Origin: Klebsiella huaxiensis
GTDB taxonomy: Bacteria > Pseudomonadota > Gammaproteobacteria > Enterobacterales > Enterobacteriaceae
Reading direction: 5' to 3'
Length of the DNA: 64,000 nucleotides
Assembly (NCBI RefSeq): GCF_003261575.2
Contig: NZ_CP036175.1
Location: 3,224,001 to 3,288,000 of the forward strand
Part shown: piece after piece, positions 25,766 to 34,771 of the stretch
Numbering within the stretch: position 1 is the first letter of the stretch
How the letters are laid out: every line of letters starts with the position of its first letter
Made by a program: the position numbers and the translations under genes
The notes under the pieces: model-generated
The model's input: the letters and a program-made list of their open reading frames with translations, nothing else
Told to the model about the DNA's origin: nothing
The model's database searches: none

Positions 25766-25827
25766 AGAGAATCATCCTCTGATAAAAACAGGGGGAGTCC
25801 TCCCCCTGTAAAAAGTATGTCAGGAAA

Positions 25828-26403
25828 TTATTTGTACATCAGGTTGTAAACGACAGTACTGCTTACCGTGCCTGGTGTTGTTATTCCTTCAGCATAGTAT
25901 TCAACTGCATATGGCAGTTGAGCCACACCGTTACCTGCGCCAGCGGAAGAATCAATATCCACATAAGCAGTTCTGGTTACCTGGTCAGTATTACCGACAT
26001 TAATAACCGCATAGCTATTTGATGGGTCGAGTAATTGCAGAGTGGCCTTCGTAGCCGTGCCGCTCATATTTTTCAGACGACCGGTACCCAGATCAACAGA
26101 AACGCCAGGCTGGAAGAAGGTAGCGACTTTCGCATGACCACCAGCGGTGCCAACTGAGCATCTGGACAGATTCATGTTAAAAGCAGTACGACCTGTTACC
26201 GCGCCAGCAACAGCCAGATCATTTACACCGACTGTCGGCAGAGTGATAGTTGCATCAGCCCCCTGGCCTTCAATATCCACTTCACAGGTAGTATCCGTAA
26301 GTTCGCCATTGAAGGTAATTGTTCCGGTAGAAGCAGCCTGAACAGAGGTCATTCCCAAGCCCAAAACGACAGCGAGAGAGAGTTTAGTAATTGATTTTTG
26401 CAT
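25828..26403 (-). CDS. Major fimbrial subunit
   Basis: Pilin of 191 aa: signal peptide of about 24 aa ending VQA-AST, N-terminal strand STGTITFNGELTDTTCEV, the second Cys in MNLSRCSVG, and the C-terminal beta-zipper tail YNLMYK. AAAGGA lies about 10 nt before the ATG at 26401-26403. First gene of the operon pilin-chaperone-usher-adhesin, 63 nt before the chaperone. Confidence 0.92.
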   Translation of the reverse strand: MQKSITKLSLAVVLGLGMTSVQAASTGTITFNGELTDTTCEVDIEGQGADATITLPTVGVNDLAVAGAVTGRTAFNMNLSRCSVGTAGGHAKVATFFQPGVSVDLGTGRLKNMSGTATKATLQLLDPSNSYAVINVGNTDQVTRTAYVDIDSSAGAGNGVAQLPYAVEYYAEGITTPGTVSSTVVYNLMYK

Positions 26404-27670
26404 CGCAAAATTTCCTTTCATCCTGAGTAATAAAGGGCACAACGGCCCACATCCATGCGCATTAATGATCAACACGCGAAATCAGTAAAAATATTCATCC
26501 CGTCATTCAGCACTTAAATGACCTGACTAGTTTAGCTTTGAATACTGTTTCACCTCAGCATTACGCTGACGGTATACATCGTTTTCACACTGCTACTTTC
26601 TATTCTGGCAATAGATTCAGACTCTATTCTCCGAGTCAGGAGAACGATAATCAGTATTCCCTTCCAATGAAGTGATTAACACTATCTATATATTTTTATT
26701 CCTCTCAACCATTGATGCTTATGGCTGATAAAATAACCCATAAACTTCAGTGATAATATTAATTATATATAAATATGACCCCTTGTTTTTTCAACAAGGA
26801 ATAAGTCAGTTATCCTATATACAAGACAACCTCAAATAATCACCCAATAAATAACAACATCATCAAGAGGATACATGGATAAAACCCATGCATTGCCTAT
26901 TTTTTACCCATTGAATTATTGACTCCGTTTATGGGAACTATGAAATTATTGCTATCTTTCATTCTTTAAAGTAACTAAACATCCGAAGAATTTAACACAC
27001 ATATTTTCAACATATCCCTACATGTATCATATAGGGTGACAATAATATTGTTTGCGTGCTTAAAAATTTATGCGTCTAACGAACGAAAGTCAATATAATG
27101 AAATTATTTTACATGAATTCATACTAATGAAATTAGCGTGACTAATGAAATACATTTAGTAAAACTAAAATGCAAAAAGATTTAATAAGAAGAAAAAGTA
27201 TATGCATCAGATGATTGCGTAAAAAAACCGTGGAATCCACCACCAATTTTTCCAATCTAGGAATTTTCATAAAAAAAATGTAAAACCTTCTCAGTTAAAC
27301 GCAATAAATAAAGGTGCCAAATAAATAAGAAGATAACAATAAATAAAAAACATGACAAACATATAATATTATATTCGAGATACAAAACTATATTTTTATA
27401 AATAAGTCGGCACTATGACCGGCAAAAATGAGAGAAACTAACGGTTATTTTTGATGATATTTATTTAAAGCTACTTTCAGGTACAGCGTCATCAACGGCA
27501 TCCGGAACGGTGATATACCTGCGGTGATGGTTATCGAGGCCAACTGTAATAACCACTCCCGCTAATCAAAATCAGAATATCCGTGCTGGTTTCTGTATGG
27601 CCATCAATATGGGGTCTGCTTGGAAAACGGATAATACCCTACGCTAAGCCTGTTTTTTATACAGACTGCT
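26404..27670. other. Long AT-rich non-coding region upstream of the fimbrial operon
   Basis: About 1.27 kb with no supported gene. It is strongly AT-rich, as expected for an H-NS-bound promoter region of a horizontally acquired operon. One small stem, CCTTG TTTTTTCAA CAAGG at about 26781-26799, is visible. I looked for a fimS-like pair of short inverted repeats and saw none. Composition changes near 27480, where more GC-rich, unassigned sequence begins ahead of the arsB fragment. Confidence 0.55.
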
Positions 27671-28425
27671 AACGGGCGCGGTCGTCTGCTGTTTACCTGG
27701 ATTATCCTGTTGGGCGCGGCAGTTGCGGCGCTGTTTGCTAACGATGGCGCAGCGCTTATCCTGACCCCTATCATCATCGCCATGCTGCTCGCGCTGGGGT
27801 TCAGCAAACGGACAACGCTGGCCTTTGTCATGGCCGCAGGGTTTATTGCCGATACCGCCAGTTTGCCGCTTATCGTGTCGAACCTAGTGAACATTGTCTC
27901 TGCTGACTTCTTCCGGCTTGGCTTTACGGAATACGCATCCATCATGCTTCCCGTTGATATTGCTGCCATCGCCTCCACTCTGGGCATGCTGCATCTGTTT
28001 TTCCGCCGGGATATACCCGCAACCTACGACATCTCTCTTCTGAAAATGCCTGCCAGTGCGATTAAAGATCCTGCAACCTTCAAAGCAGGCTGGATTGTTC
28101 TGGTTCTGTTGCTTGTCGGATTCTTTGTGCTTGAACCACTGGGTATCCCCGGTAGCGCTATTGCGGCCGTCGGCGCTGCGGTGCTGTTCGCCGTCGCAAA
28201 AAAAAGGTCACTCCATCAATACCGGAAAAGTGCTGCGCGGTGCACCGTGGCAGATCGTTGTTTTCTCACTAGGTATGTACCTGGTGGTCTACGGCCTGCG
28301 CAATGCTGGCTTAACGGAATACCTTTCCGGGGTTCTGAATATGCTGGCAGCAACATTTGGTACGGGCTTCCTGACGGCCTTTCTGTCATCGGTCATGAAC
28401 AATATGCCAACCGTTCTTGTTGGCG
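27671..28425 (+). pseudogene. arsB: arsB arsenite efflux pump, internal fragment
   Basis: Clear ArsB sequence without the first ~100 residues: NGRGRLLFTWIILLGAAVAALFANDGAALIL..., FVMAAGFIADTASLPLIVSNLVNIVSADFF, GIPGSAIAAVGAAVLFAVAKK (each a segment of one frame). A single-base loss in a run of eight A at 28198-28205 shifts the frame; it resumes as INTGKVLRGAPWQIVVFSLGMYLV. About six residues (DNGLWA) are missing before TFGTGFLTAFLSSVMNNMPTVLVGA, after which the gene is replaced by resolvase sequence. Non-functional. Confidence 0.88.
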
Positions 28426-28999
28426 CACAGCTGTTCGCTCAGGAACGGGGCATAAAATCGCCAGCTACTACCGGGAGAATATCAGTGGTACCAAACTTGA
28501 CCGCCCTGAACTGGGACGCTTGCTGATGGACAGTCACCGTAATGATATCTTGCTGGTCGAGCAGATAGACCGCCTGACCCGCCTGAGCAACAGCGACTGG
28601 ATGACGCTGAAAAAGCAGATAGAACAACACGAGCTGCGAATTGTCAGCCTTGATGCCCCCACCTCATGGCAGGCGTTGTCAGATAAAGATCCTTCGCAGG
28701 CTGACCCGATCACCTGTGCCGTTATAACCGCCATCAATAGCATGCTTATCGATCTGATGGCCGCCATGTCGCATAAGGACTGGCTGAGTCGCCGCCAGCG
28801 GCAGAAACAGGGGATAGAACGGGCGCGTACTCTCGGTAAATACCGGGGTAAGCAGGCAGACCAGGAGCGACATCAGAAAGTAATTTACCACCGGCAGGTT
28901 AAAAAACTTAGTATCCGTGAAACAGCGGAAGCCACAGGCTACAGCACATCGCAGGTTTGCCGGATACAAGCGCTTTATAAAGATAATGAATCTTCCTGA
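28425..28999 (+). pseudogene. Serine recombinase (resolvase), N-terminally truncated
   Basis: Fused to the end of the arsB fragment. LFAQERG then, after a one-base shift near 28455, HKIASYYRENISGTKLDRPEL and RNDILLVEQIDRLTRLSNSDW match the Tn3-type resolvase catalytic domain downstream of the active-site Ser, which is missing. The C-terminal HTH region (KKLSIRETAEATGYSTSQVCRIQ) is intact. Probably the relic of a transposon carrying arsenic resistance. Confidence 0.85.
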
Positions 29000-29183
29000 A
29001 AAGCTTGAATCACGTTGTTTATTTGCGGTCATGGCCTAATAGTTATCCCTACAACCACTTTTCGTCACTGGAGCACTGATAAAGTCCGCTGTGTGCCAGG
29101 AGCGGAAGGAGCTAATAAAAGTTTGTGTGGATCAGCGGGGAGCAGGTCACACTCAAAAACATATAATGGCATTCGTGTGATTT

Positions 29184-29834
29184 CTACAGATAAGCACAAT
29201 ATCTTTCAAAGATTCGTTTTTCTTCACAGTGCTGGGTGAGTTTATTATCACCCCTCCCATGGAGGCAGCGCCAGTTATCAATAACTAAGACCCCTCCTTC
29301 TTTCCATGTTATTTCTTTTGAGAATTCATTATAAATTGAATTGATAAAATCAATCGCCCACACGTCTTTTTTAAAGTATGGCTTCATACATGTAGGGTCA
29401 TACCTGAGAATACTCTGGCCATATTCATGAGACATTTTCAATAGCCTTAAGGCTTTGCTTCTTTCAGGGTGAGACATTTTCCAAAGGATTTGTGATAACT
29501 TATTCCTTGCCGAAAGAGGAATTGAATGAATGTCCAAAACGAAAGTCGATCTGTTACTATTTTTGTTGTCAGTGCAATACAGCATAATGTATTTGGGAGG
29601 TGATGATTGGTAGGCGAAGTCAGTGTGAGGTGGGAATTTTCCATCTGAATATATGTTGCTCCATGCTCCCGGGTTATTATGATTTTCTTTTTGTGGCCTA
29701 ATAAAATCCTTTGCAATATGTGAAAATTGCACTCCCGCTATTTTTTCAAATTCCTCCATAGCTATATCATGCTTAGTAAAAAAAACAAACCCCTCATTAT
29801 TCAGCGTGTTTGTTATTGGTTTAAAGTTCATCAT
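29184..29834 (-). CDS. TauD/TfdA-like Fe(II)/2-oxoglutarate dioxygenase, putative RiPP tailoring enzyme
   Basis: Protein of 216 aa. The iron facial triad is recognisable: His70 and Asp72 in FPPHTDFAY, and His192 in DNWRCLHGRGD, with Arg207/Arg211 in KRIFERYCAYL as 2-oxoglutarate-binding candidates. This is the clavaminate-synthase-like fold, short for TauD (about 280 aa). Its start (29834) overlaps the radical SAM stop (29821), so it is co-translated with it, and no own RBS is visible. Low G+C. Probably hydroxylates or desaturates the peptide encoded at the head of the operon; that is inference from context. Confidence 0.78.
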   Translation of the reverse strand: MMNFKPITNTLNNEGFVFFTKHDIAMEEFEKIAGVQFSHIAKDFIRPQKENHNNPGAWSNIYSDGKFPPHTDFAYQSSPPKYIMLYCTDNKNSNRSTFVLDIHSIPLSARNKLSQILWKMSHPERSKALRLLKMSHEYGQSILRYDPTCMKPYFKKDVWAIDFINSIYNEFSKEITWKEGGVLVIDNWRCLHGRGDNKLTQHCEEKRIFERYCAYL

Positions 29835-31047
29835 ATGGAGAGTACCCGCAATCTGGTTTCCTTAGTATATTCCCACTACCATTTTGCGCATCAGGCCTGC
29901 AATCGAAGCAACCATATTTGAATTCACAATCTTTGCAGCCATCTATTTTATCTTTTGATAGTGTTGAGTATTTTTTATAGTTGGCAGATTTAATTACATC
30001 CTCGAGGTTTGAATTGATTATGTTCCCATAAGAGATGTTGCGTGTCATAATGCACGGTAAAACCTCTCCGGCCTGATTGATCGAAAACCTATCTGCATAA
30101 CAATTATGAACCTGAATATTTTTACCAGGAGGTGAGTAGCCAAAATACTTTCTTTGCGGTAACGTGTTCTCTAAATTCAAAATCTTCCATTCAGTATCCT
30201 TACCTCGGCCAACTTGAGATGGTGAAGAAATCTCATAGTCAAAAACTCCCAAGCTCTCAATAAATTCAACTATCTGTTTTTTTTCTAATGTGCAATTTAA
30301 TTGCCTATAGTACCCTGCGAAAACATCAATTCCAGATCGTGTCAGTTCATCTATGTTTGCGGTCGTTTTTTTCCATGACCCATTACGTTTTGTCATCGCA
30401 TCATGTGTACTTTCATCTATCCCATAAAGAGACGTTCCAACTCGGATGTTATATTTTTTCAAGGTGGAGATGAATTCTTTATTAGGTGGTAACAATGTCA
30501 AATTACTGAAGATATTTACTTTTATCTCCGGATGATTATCTTTAATATAAATAATTAGTTCTTTAACCAGTCTCTGTCTTACAAGAGGTTCGCCACCAAT
30601 TATGGTTATTAAATCAACACCCTGACGCGCTAGTTTTTCTATGATTATTTTCCATGACTCGAAGCTTAATTTATCACTCCTGTCAACTTTAGGGCTGGAT
30701 TCAGAATAGCAATGTGCGCAAGATAAATTACAAGAGTTAGTTACCTCTATCCAGGCCTGTTTTAATCTCGAGAGTTTGAAGCTGGTTTCTTGAGTGTTAA
30801 ATTCAATATCGATTTTTTGGGGGCGACCAGCACGAAAAGCCCCAAGTTTTTTTAGCGACCATATAGCGGACCAAAACTCATTTCTTGATACACCTAAACT
30901 TGAATACTTTGCAACTTTTCCAGAAGCTAGAACTTGTAAAATGTTCGCTTGCAACAATGAAATAGGCTCGACAAAGCTATGCTCTAAATTGTATAAAGCA
31001 AATCTTTTTGCCCCTTTAAGAATTCGAATGCTGTTGGATAGTCTCAT
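29821..31047 (-). CDS. Radical SAM/SPASM peptide-modifying enzyme
   Basis: Protein of 408 aa. The SAM-binding 4Fe-4S motif is Cys106-x3-Cys110-x2-Cys113 (CNLSCAHC), followed by the GGEP motif (IIGGEPL). The C-terminal SPASM domain has seven Cys: 316, 332 (GEVLPC), 371, 374, 380, 383 and 400, enough for two auxiliary clusters. The first ~95 residues precede the radical SAM barrel and may hold a recognition (RRE/PqqD-like) or winged-helix domain; I cannot confirm this. Only 14 nt separate it from a 65-codon gene encoding a Cys-containing peptide, the arrangement of RiPP maturases. Confidence 0.88.
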   Translation of the reverse strand: MRLSNSIRILKGAKRFALYNLEHSFVEPISLLQANILQVLASGKVAKYSSLGVSRNEFWSAIWSLKKLGAFRAGRPQKIDIEFNTQETSFKLSRLKQAWIEVTNSCNLSCAHCYSESSPKVDRSDKLSFESWKIIIEKLARQGVDLITIIGGEPLVRQRLVKELIIYIKDNHPEIKVNIFSNLTLLPPNKEFISTLKKYNIRVGTSLYGIDESTHDAMTKRNGSWKKTTANIDELTRSGIDVFAGYYRQLNCTLEKKQIVEFIESLGVFDYEISSPSQVGRGKDTEWKILNLENTLPQRKYFGYSPPGKNIQVHNCYADRFSINQAGEVLPCIMTRNISYGNIINSNLEDVIKSANYKKYSTLSKDKIDGCKDCEFKYGCFDCRPDAQNGSGNILRKPDCGYSPYDEL

Positions 31048-31061
31048 ACTTGCTATTTCTC

Positions 31062-31259
31062 TTATGTTTTAGGGCAAGTTTCAGCTTTTGGTTTACATCC
31101 TTGTATTTGCATCCCATCTCCATTATCTAATTGGCCAGGTATTATTGTGATTATATTCACTATGGAACCACTTGCCTGAGCATCTTGAATAACATTATGA
31201 AGAAATTCATAAAAATCTTCGGGCAAGCCCGTTACAATATGCGTTGTTGAATCAGTCAT
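31062..31259 (-). CDS. Putative RiPP precursor peptide
   Basis: Small gene of 65 codons at the head of the radical SAM-dioxygenase operon. GAGG lies 7 nt before the ATG. The N-terminal ~47 residues look like a leader (TGLPEDFYEFLHNVIQDAQ, amphipathic). The C-terminus, after a Gly-rich GDGM, is a short polar core with two cysteines, Cys55 and Cys62, spaced CxxxxxxC and rich in Lys/Pro/Thr. No signal peptide and no double-Gly bacteriocin leader. The position (first gene, 14 nt before a SPASM enzyme) is the main evidence; I do not recognise the family. Confidence 0.7.
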   Translation of the reverse strand: MTDSTTHIVTGLPEDFYEFLHNVIQDAQASGSIVNIITIIPGQLDNGDGMQIQGCKPKAETCPKT

Positions 31260-31689
31260 ACACAGCCTCGATTTAAGTTTTGACCGTAATGTAGAGCATT
31301 GATTACAACTATAGTCGGTGCCTCAAACTGAGCAGCCTCTTTCTACATTTATGTGATCCTATCCACGGAAAGTCGGATCGACGCGAAGCCAGTCACTAAT
31401 GTTGACTATCTCATGCCTGTGACCTACTCACTGATGATAAAAATACGACAATGTTAGTAATGCCTATCTTTGACCAAAATGCTGTTAACAATGTCCGTTC
31501 CTCGCTCACAGCGGACATTCGGCACCGTCCCCCTGTTCGATTTGAACCAGAAGCAAACATCAACATGCAACCTCGTCCAGTCATCTTCACAGCACCAGCA
31601 AGAGACAACACGATCACTGCAGCAGGAATATCTTTTCCCTCTACGCATACCCTGTTGACTTATTCTGTAAAAAGATTACTTTTTAGGAC
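31260..31689. other. Divergent promoter region of the RiPP-like locus and the GlxA-type regulator
   Basis: About 430 nt without a supported gene. It must contain the promoters for the precursor peptide (minus) and the GlxA-type regulator (plus). The piece CTCGCTCACAGCGGAC at about 31502 recurs as CGCTCACAGCGGAC at about 10438, a short dispersed motif. I could not fix promoter boxes. Confidence 0.45.
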
Positions 31690-32670
31690 ATGAAGAAAAT
31701 ACTCATTATTGTCCCCGATGGCGGCATGTTGTTTGAATCCGCCGGTATTGCCGACATTCTGATGCAGGCCAACCGCCTGCACCCGGAAGGCGCTACAAAC
31801 GTCTGTTACCAGGTCCAGCTAGCGACAACCCAGCCGCATCAGGTAATCCATGGTCAGTCCGGTTTAAATCTACTGGCCGATCATCGTCTGCATGAGATAG
31901 ACCCGCGCGAGCCTCTCGATACCATCATTATCACCGGCAGAGGTCAAAATCCGCAGGAGGGGATTGCGGTGGTTGACTGGCTGCGCCTTGCCGCTCCCCA
32001 TGCCCGCCGCATTGCCTCCATTTGCGGCGGCGCGATGCTGCTGGCGCAAACCGGACTGCTGGACGGTAGACGCGCCACCACCCACTGGAAGCTACTGGAA
32101 ACCATTCAGGCAGAATATCCTCAGGTGCGCGTCGAAGGCGGTCCGCTCTACATTCAGGACGAACACATCTGGACCTCAGGCGGGGTCAGCTCCGGCTTTG
32201 ACCTGACGCTAGCGCTGGTTGAAGAGGACTACGGCTTCAGCCTGGCTCGCGACATCGCCCAGGACTTCGTCATGTACCTGCGCCGCCCCGGAGGCCAGCT
32301 GCAATTTAGCCGCTACAACCTTCAGCAAACCAGCACCCTGGGCCCTATTAACGATCTGCTGGCCTGGTTGCTTGAGAACCTCACCGCCGACCTTAGCGTG
32401 GACAAACTGGCGGAAAAAGTGGCCATGAGTCCGCGAAATTTCACCCGCGTGTTTACCCGTGAAACCGGCGCTTCGCCAGCGCGCTACGTCGCCGAAGCCC
32501 GTCTCGCCGCTGCCCGGCAGCGTCTGGAGCAAACTAACGAGACGCTGGAGCGTATCGCCGAACAAACGGGATTTGGCAGCAGCATTAACCTGCGGCGGCT
32601 GTTTGAAAAACAGCTCCACCTCACACCTGGTGAATATCGCCAGCGCTTTCACTGCCGTAAAATGGCGTAA
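31690..32670 (+). CDS. GlxA-family regulator (DJ-1/PfpI domain + AraC HTH)
   Basis: Regulator of 326 aa. The N-terminal DJ-1/PfpI-like domain (1-190) has a nucleophile-elbow Cys112 in SICGGAMLLAQTG. The C-terminal AraC/XylS double HTH (about 220-320) reads LSVDKLAEKVAMSPRNFTRVFTRETG and ERIAEQTGFGSSINLRRLFEK. The downstream GAPDH gene starts 79 nt after its stop on the same strand, so it may regulate or be co-transcribed with it. AGGAC directly precedes the ATG, an unusually short spacing. Confidence 0.9.
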   Translation: MKKILIIVPDGGMLFESAGIADILMQANRLHPEGATNVCYQVQLATTQPHQVIHGQSGLNLLADHRLHEIDPREPLDTIIITGRGQNPQEGIAVVDWLRLAAPHARRIASICGGAMLLAQTGLLDGRRATTHWKLLETIQAEYPQVRVEGGPLYIQDEHIWTSGGVSSGFDLTLALVEEDYGFSLARDIAQDFVMYLRRPGGQLQFSRYNLQQTSTLGPINDLLAWLLENLTADLSVDKLAEKVAMSPRNFTRVFTRETGASPARYVAEARLAAARQRLEQTNETLERIAEQTGFGSSINLRRLFEKQLHLTPGEYRQRFHCRKMA

Positions 32671-32748
32671 AGTGATCCTTTTTTGTCATTTACGCCAATC
32701 AGTGGCCAGCCTACATTAGCTCCAGAGACAACAGATAAGGAGTTGATC

Positions 32749-33759
32749 ATGGTAAAGGTCGGTATTAACGGTTTTGGCCGTATCGGACGCAATGTACTGC
32801 GTGCTGCACTGGGTAACCCGGATATTCAGATTGTGGCAATCAACGATCTGACAGACAGTAAAACGCTGGCGCATCTGCTGAAATATGACTCGCTGCTCGG
32901 AAAACTCGACGCCGACGTTACCGCCAGTGAGGGGCAACTGGTGGTTGACGGTAAACCCATTACCGTGTTCAGCGAACGCGACCCGGCCAATATCCCGTGG
33001 CGTGAGCGTGAAGTCGATATTGTCATTGAAGCCACCGGCTTCTTCACTGACCGTGATAAGGCGGCTGTGCATATTCACAGCGGTGGCGCAAAACGAGTGA
33101 TTATCTCCGCTCCCGGTAAAAACGACGACTTAACCATCGTGATGGGCGTTAACGATGGGCTCTACTCCCCGGATAAGCACTATGTCGTCAGCAACGGGAG
33201 CTGTACCACCAATGGTCTGGCACCTGTCGCGCAGGTTCTGCACCAGCATTTTGGTATTAAGCATGGTCTGATGAACACCACCCACGCTTACACTAACAGC
33301 CAGGCGTTGCACGACCAGCCAGAAAAAGACCTGCGTGGTGCTCGCGCCGCGGCGCTGTCGATAGTGCCTTACTCCAGCGGTGCCGCAAAGGCGCTGGGCA
33401 AAGTCATCCCTGAGTTGGATGGCCGCTTAACCGGTTACTCGCTGCGCGTCCCCGTTCCGGTGGTGTCTATTGTCGACCTGACCGTCACGCTTGAGCGAGA
33501 TGTGACAGCAGAAGAGGTCAATAATGCATTTCGTAACGCCGCCGCGACGGGACCGCTGAAAGGGATCCTCGGCTATAGCGATGAACCGCTCGTCTCAAGC
33601 GACTATCAGGGTGACCCGCGTTCTTCCATTATCGACGGTCTGTCAACGCTGGTGATTGGCGGCAATATGGTCAAAATTCTGGCGTGGTACGACAATGAAT
33701 GGGGATTCTCAAACCGCCTCGTCGACCTGGCGCTGTTGATGGCAAGGCGTGAACGCTAA
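32749..33759 (+). CDS. Type I glyceraldehyde-3-phosphate dehydrogenase paralogue
   Basis: GAPDH of 336 aa: Rossmann motif GINGFGRIGRNVLRA, NAD-site Asn32-Asp33 (AINDL), catalytic Cys152 in SNGSCTTNG and His179 in NTTHAYT, plus WYDNEWGFSNR near the end. It is well apart from E. coli GapA and GapC as I remember them and more like GapB/plant-type enzymes. AAGGAG sits 6 nt before the ATG at 32749; a longer in-frame reading upstream overlaps nothing useful. A specialised role linked to the adjacent GlxA-type regulator is likely. Phosphorylating versus erythrose-4-phosphate activity cannot be settled. Confidence 0.9.
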   Translation: MVKVGINGFGRIGRNVLRAALGNPDIQIVAINDLTDSKTLAHLLKYDSLLGKLDADVTASEGQLVVDGKPITVFSERDPANIPWREREVDIVIEATGFFTDRDKAAVHIHSGGAKRVIISAPGKNDDLTIVMGVNDGLYSPDKHYVVSNGSCTTNGLAPVAQVLHQHFGIKHGLMNTTHAYTNSQALHDQPEKDLRGARAAALSIVPYSSGAAKALGKVIPELDGRLTGYSLRVPVPVVSIVDLTVTLERDVTAEEVNNAFRNAAATGPLKGILGYSDEPLVSSDYQGDPRSSIIDGLSTLVIGGNMVKILAWYDNEWGFSNRLVDLALLMARRER

Positions 33760-33844
33760 CCCCAGCCCTTACACGCGCTCTAAAATCCACACCTGGCGTG
33801 GATTGAGGCTGATGGCAAACCTGCTTTAGCTATGGTACTCACAT

Positions 33845-33930
33845 TTTGCCGGGTGGCGGCTAGCACCTTACCCGGCATACAAACCGTTTTCTGTAGGCCA
33901 GTTCAAGCGAAGCGCCGCCAGCCTTATCAT
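33845..33930. repeat. REP palindrome pair
   Basis: TTGCCGGGTGGCGGCTAGCACC TTACCCGGCATAC followed by an inverted, partly degenerate unit (CTGTAGGCC ... GCGCCGCCAGCCTTATC). Lies between the convergent GAPDH and PhyH genes. Confidence 0.75.
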
Positions 33931-33932
33931 CG

Positions 33933-34748
33933 TTACTGTGGCCATACCTGCGGAAACTCATCGGCGACCAGCGGCTCGCCGTCGCGCAGCTTAAGGCCTG
34001 GAAACGGCGGCGATGTCACCCCGCCGCGATCGGCGAAAGTGGCATCGTCCCCCACCCACCGAGCGGAAAAAACCCGGCGCGAACGCGCGGTTGAATTCCC
34101 CTTTGCCCCATGCAGCGTACGAAAATGAAACGCCACCGCATCGCCCGGCTCCAGCGCCCAGCTCACAATGTCATAATCCTCCTCATGGGCATCAATATCC
34201 GGCAGCTCTTTAAAGCGCGTGTGTGCGTAGAGCTTTGAACCGTTAAACCGCGTTGGGCTGAATTCGTCATCCCACAGATGTGAACCGCGAATGCAGCGCA
34301 GCGAAATCTCCTCCGCCACCGGATCCAGTGGGATCCATAAGCTCACGTTCTGCCGCCCTTCCACGCAGTAATAGGGCTGATCGTGATGCCACGGCGTAAC
34401 GGTACTGCCGCCAGGCTGTTTCACTAGCGTGTGTTCGTGGAAAAACTTCGCCGTCTGTGAGCCCATCAGCGCCGCGGCGATTTCCGCCGCCGGAGACTGA
34501 AACACAAAATCCGTAAATTCCGGGATCCGCGCCCAGTTGCAGTAGTCCTGAAAAAATGGCGCGGAACCATCCTTTGGGATCACCGTTCGCGCATGGCCAT
34601 ACTCACTGGGGTTTGCCATCAGAGCAGCGACGCCGCCTGACAGTCTCTCGATCCACGGCGTAAATACGCCCTTGAGTAGCACCACGCCATCCGCCTGCCA
34701 GCGGTCGATGGTCTGTTGATCAATACGCGGGGAGTGCTGGTTTTGCAT
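33933..34748 (-). CDS. Phytanoyl-CoA dioxygenase (PhyH) family protein, copy 1
   Basis: Non-haem Fe(II)/2-oxoglutarate oxygenase, 271 aa. Iron ligands: HxD in TPWHHDQPYYC (near 140) and a distal His in AFHFRTLHGAKGN, with Arg in ARSRRVFSARW for 2-oxoglutarate. Five-gene minus-strand set with ArgE-like, DUF1028, Rid and FMO genes. I start at ATG 34748 because ACAGGA lies at the right distance; an in-frame ATG three codons earlier is also possible. Likely hydroxylates an amino-acid-derived small molecule; substrate unknown. A second PhyH gene sits in the divergent half of the cluster (41441). Confidence 0.85.
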   Translation of the reverse strand: MQNQHSPRIDQQTIDRWQADGVVLLKGVFTPWIERLSGGVAALMANPSEYGHARTVIPKDGSAPFFQDYCNWARIPEFTDFVFQSPAAEIAAALMGSQTAKFFHEHTLVKQPGGSTVTPWHHDQPYYCVEGRQNVSLWIPLDPVAEEISLRCIRGSHLWDDEFSPTRFNGSKLYAHTRFKELPDIDAHEEDYDIVSWALEPGDAVAFHFRTLHGAKGNSTARSRRVFSARWVGDDATFADRGGVTSPPFPGLKLRDGEPLVADEFPQVWPQ

Positions 34749-34771
34749 AGTCGCCATCCTGTGTTGATAAA

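Noticed and set aside
26404..27480. Invertible (phase-variable) fimbrial promoter
   Set aside because: I found no pair of matching short inverted repeats and no adjacent FimB/FimE-like recombinase; the resolvase nearby is truncated.
27710..28999. A single 429-aa protein
   Set aside because: Composite of an arsB fragment, a frameshifted stretch and a truncated resolvase; treated as two pseudogenes.
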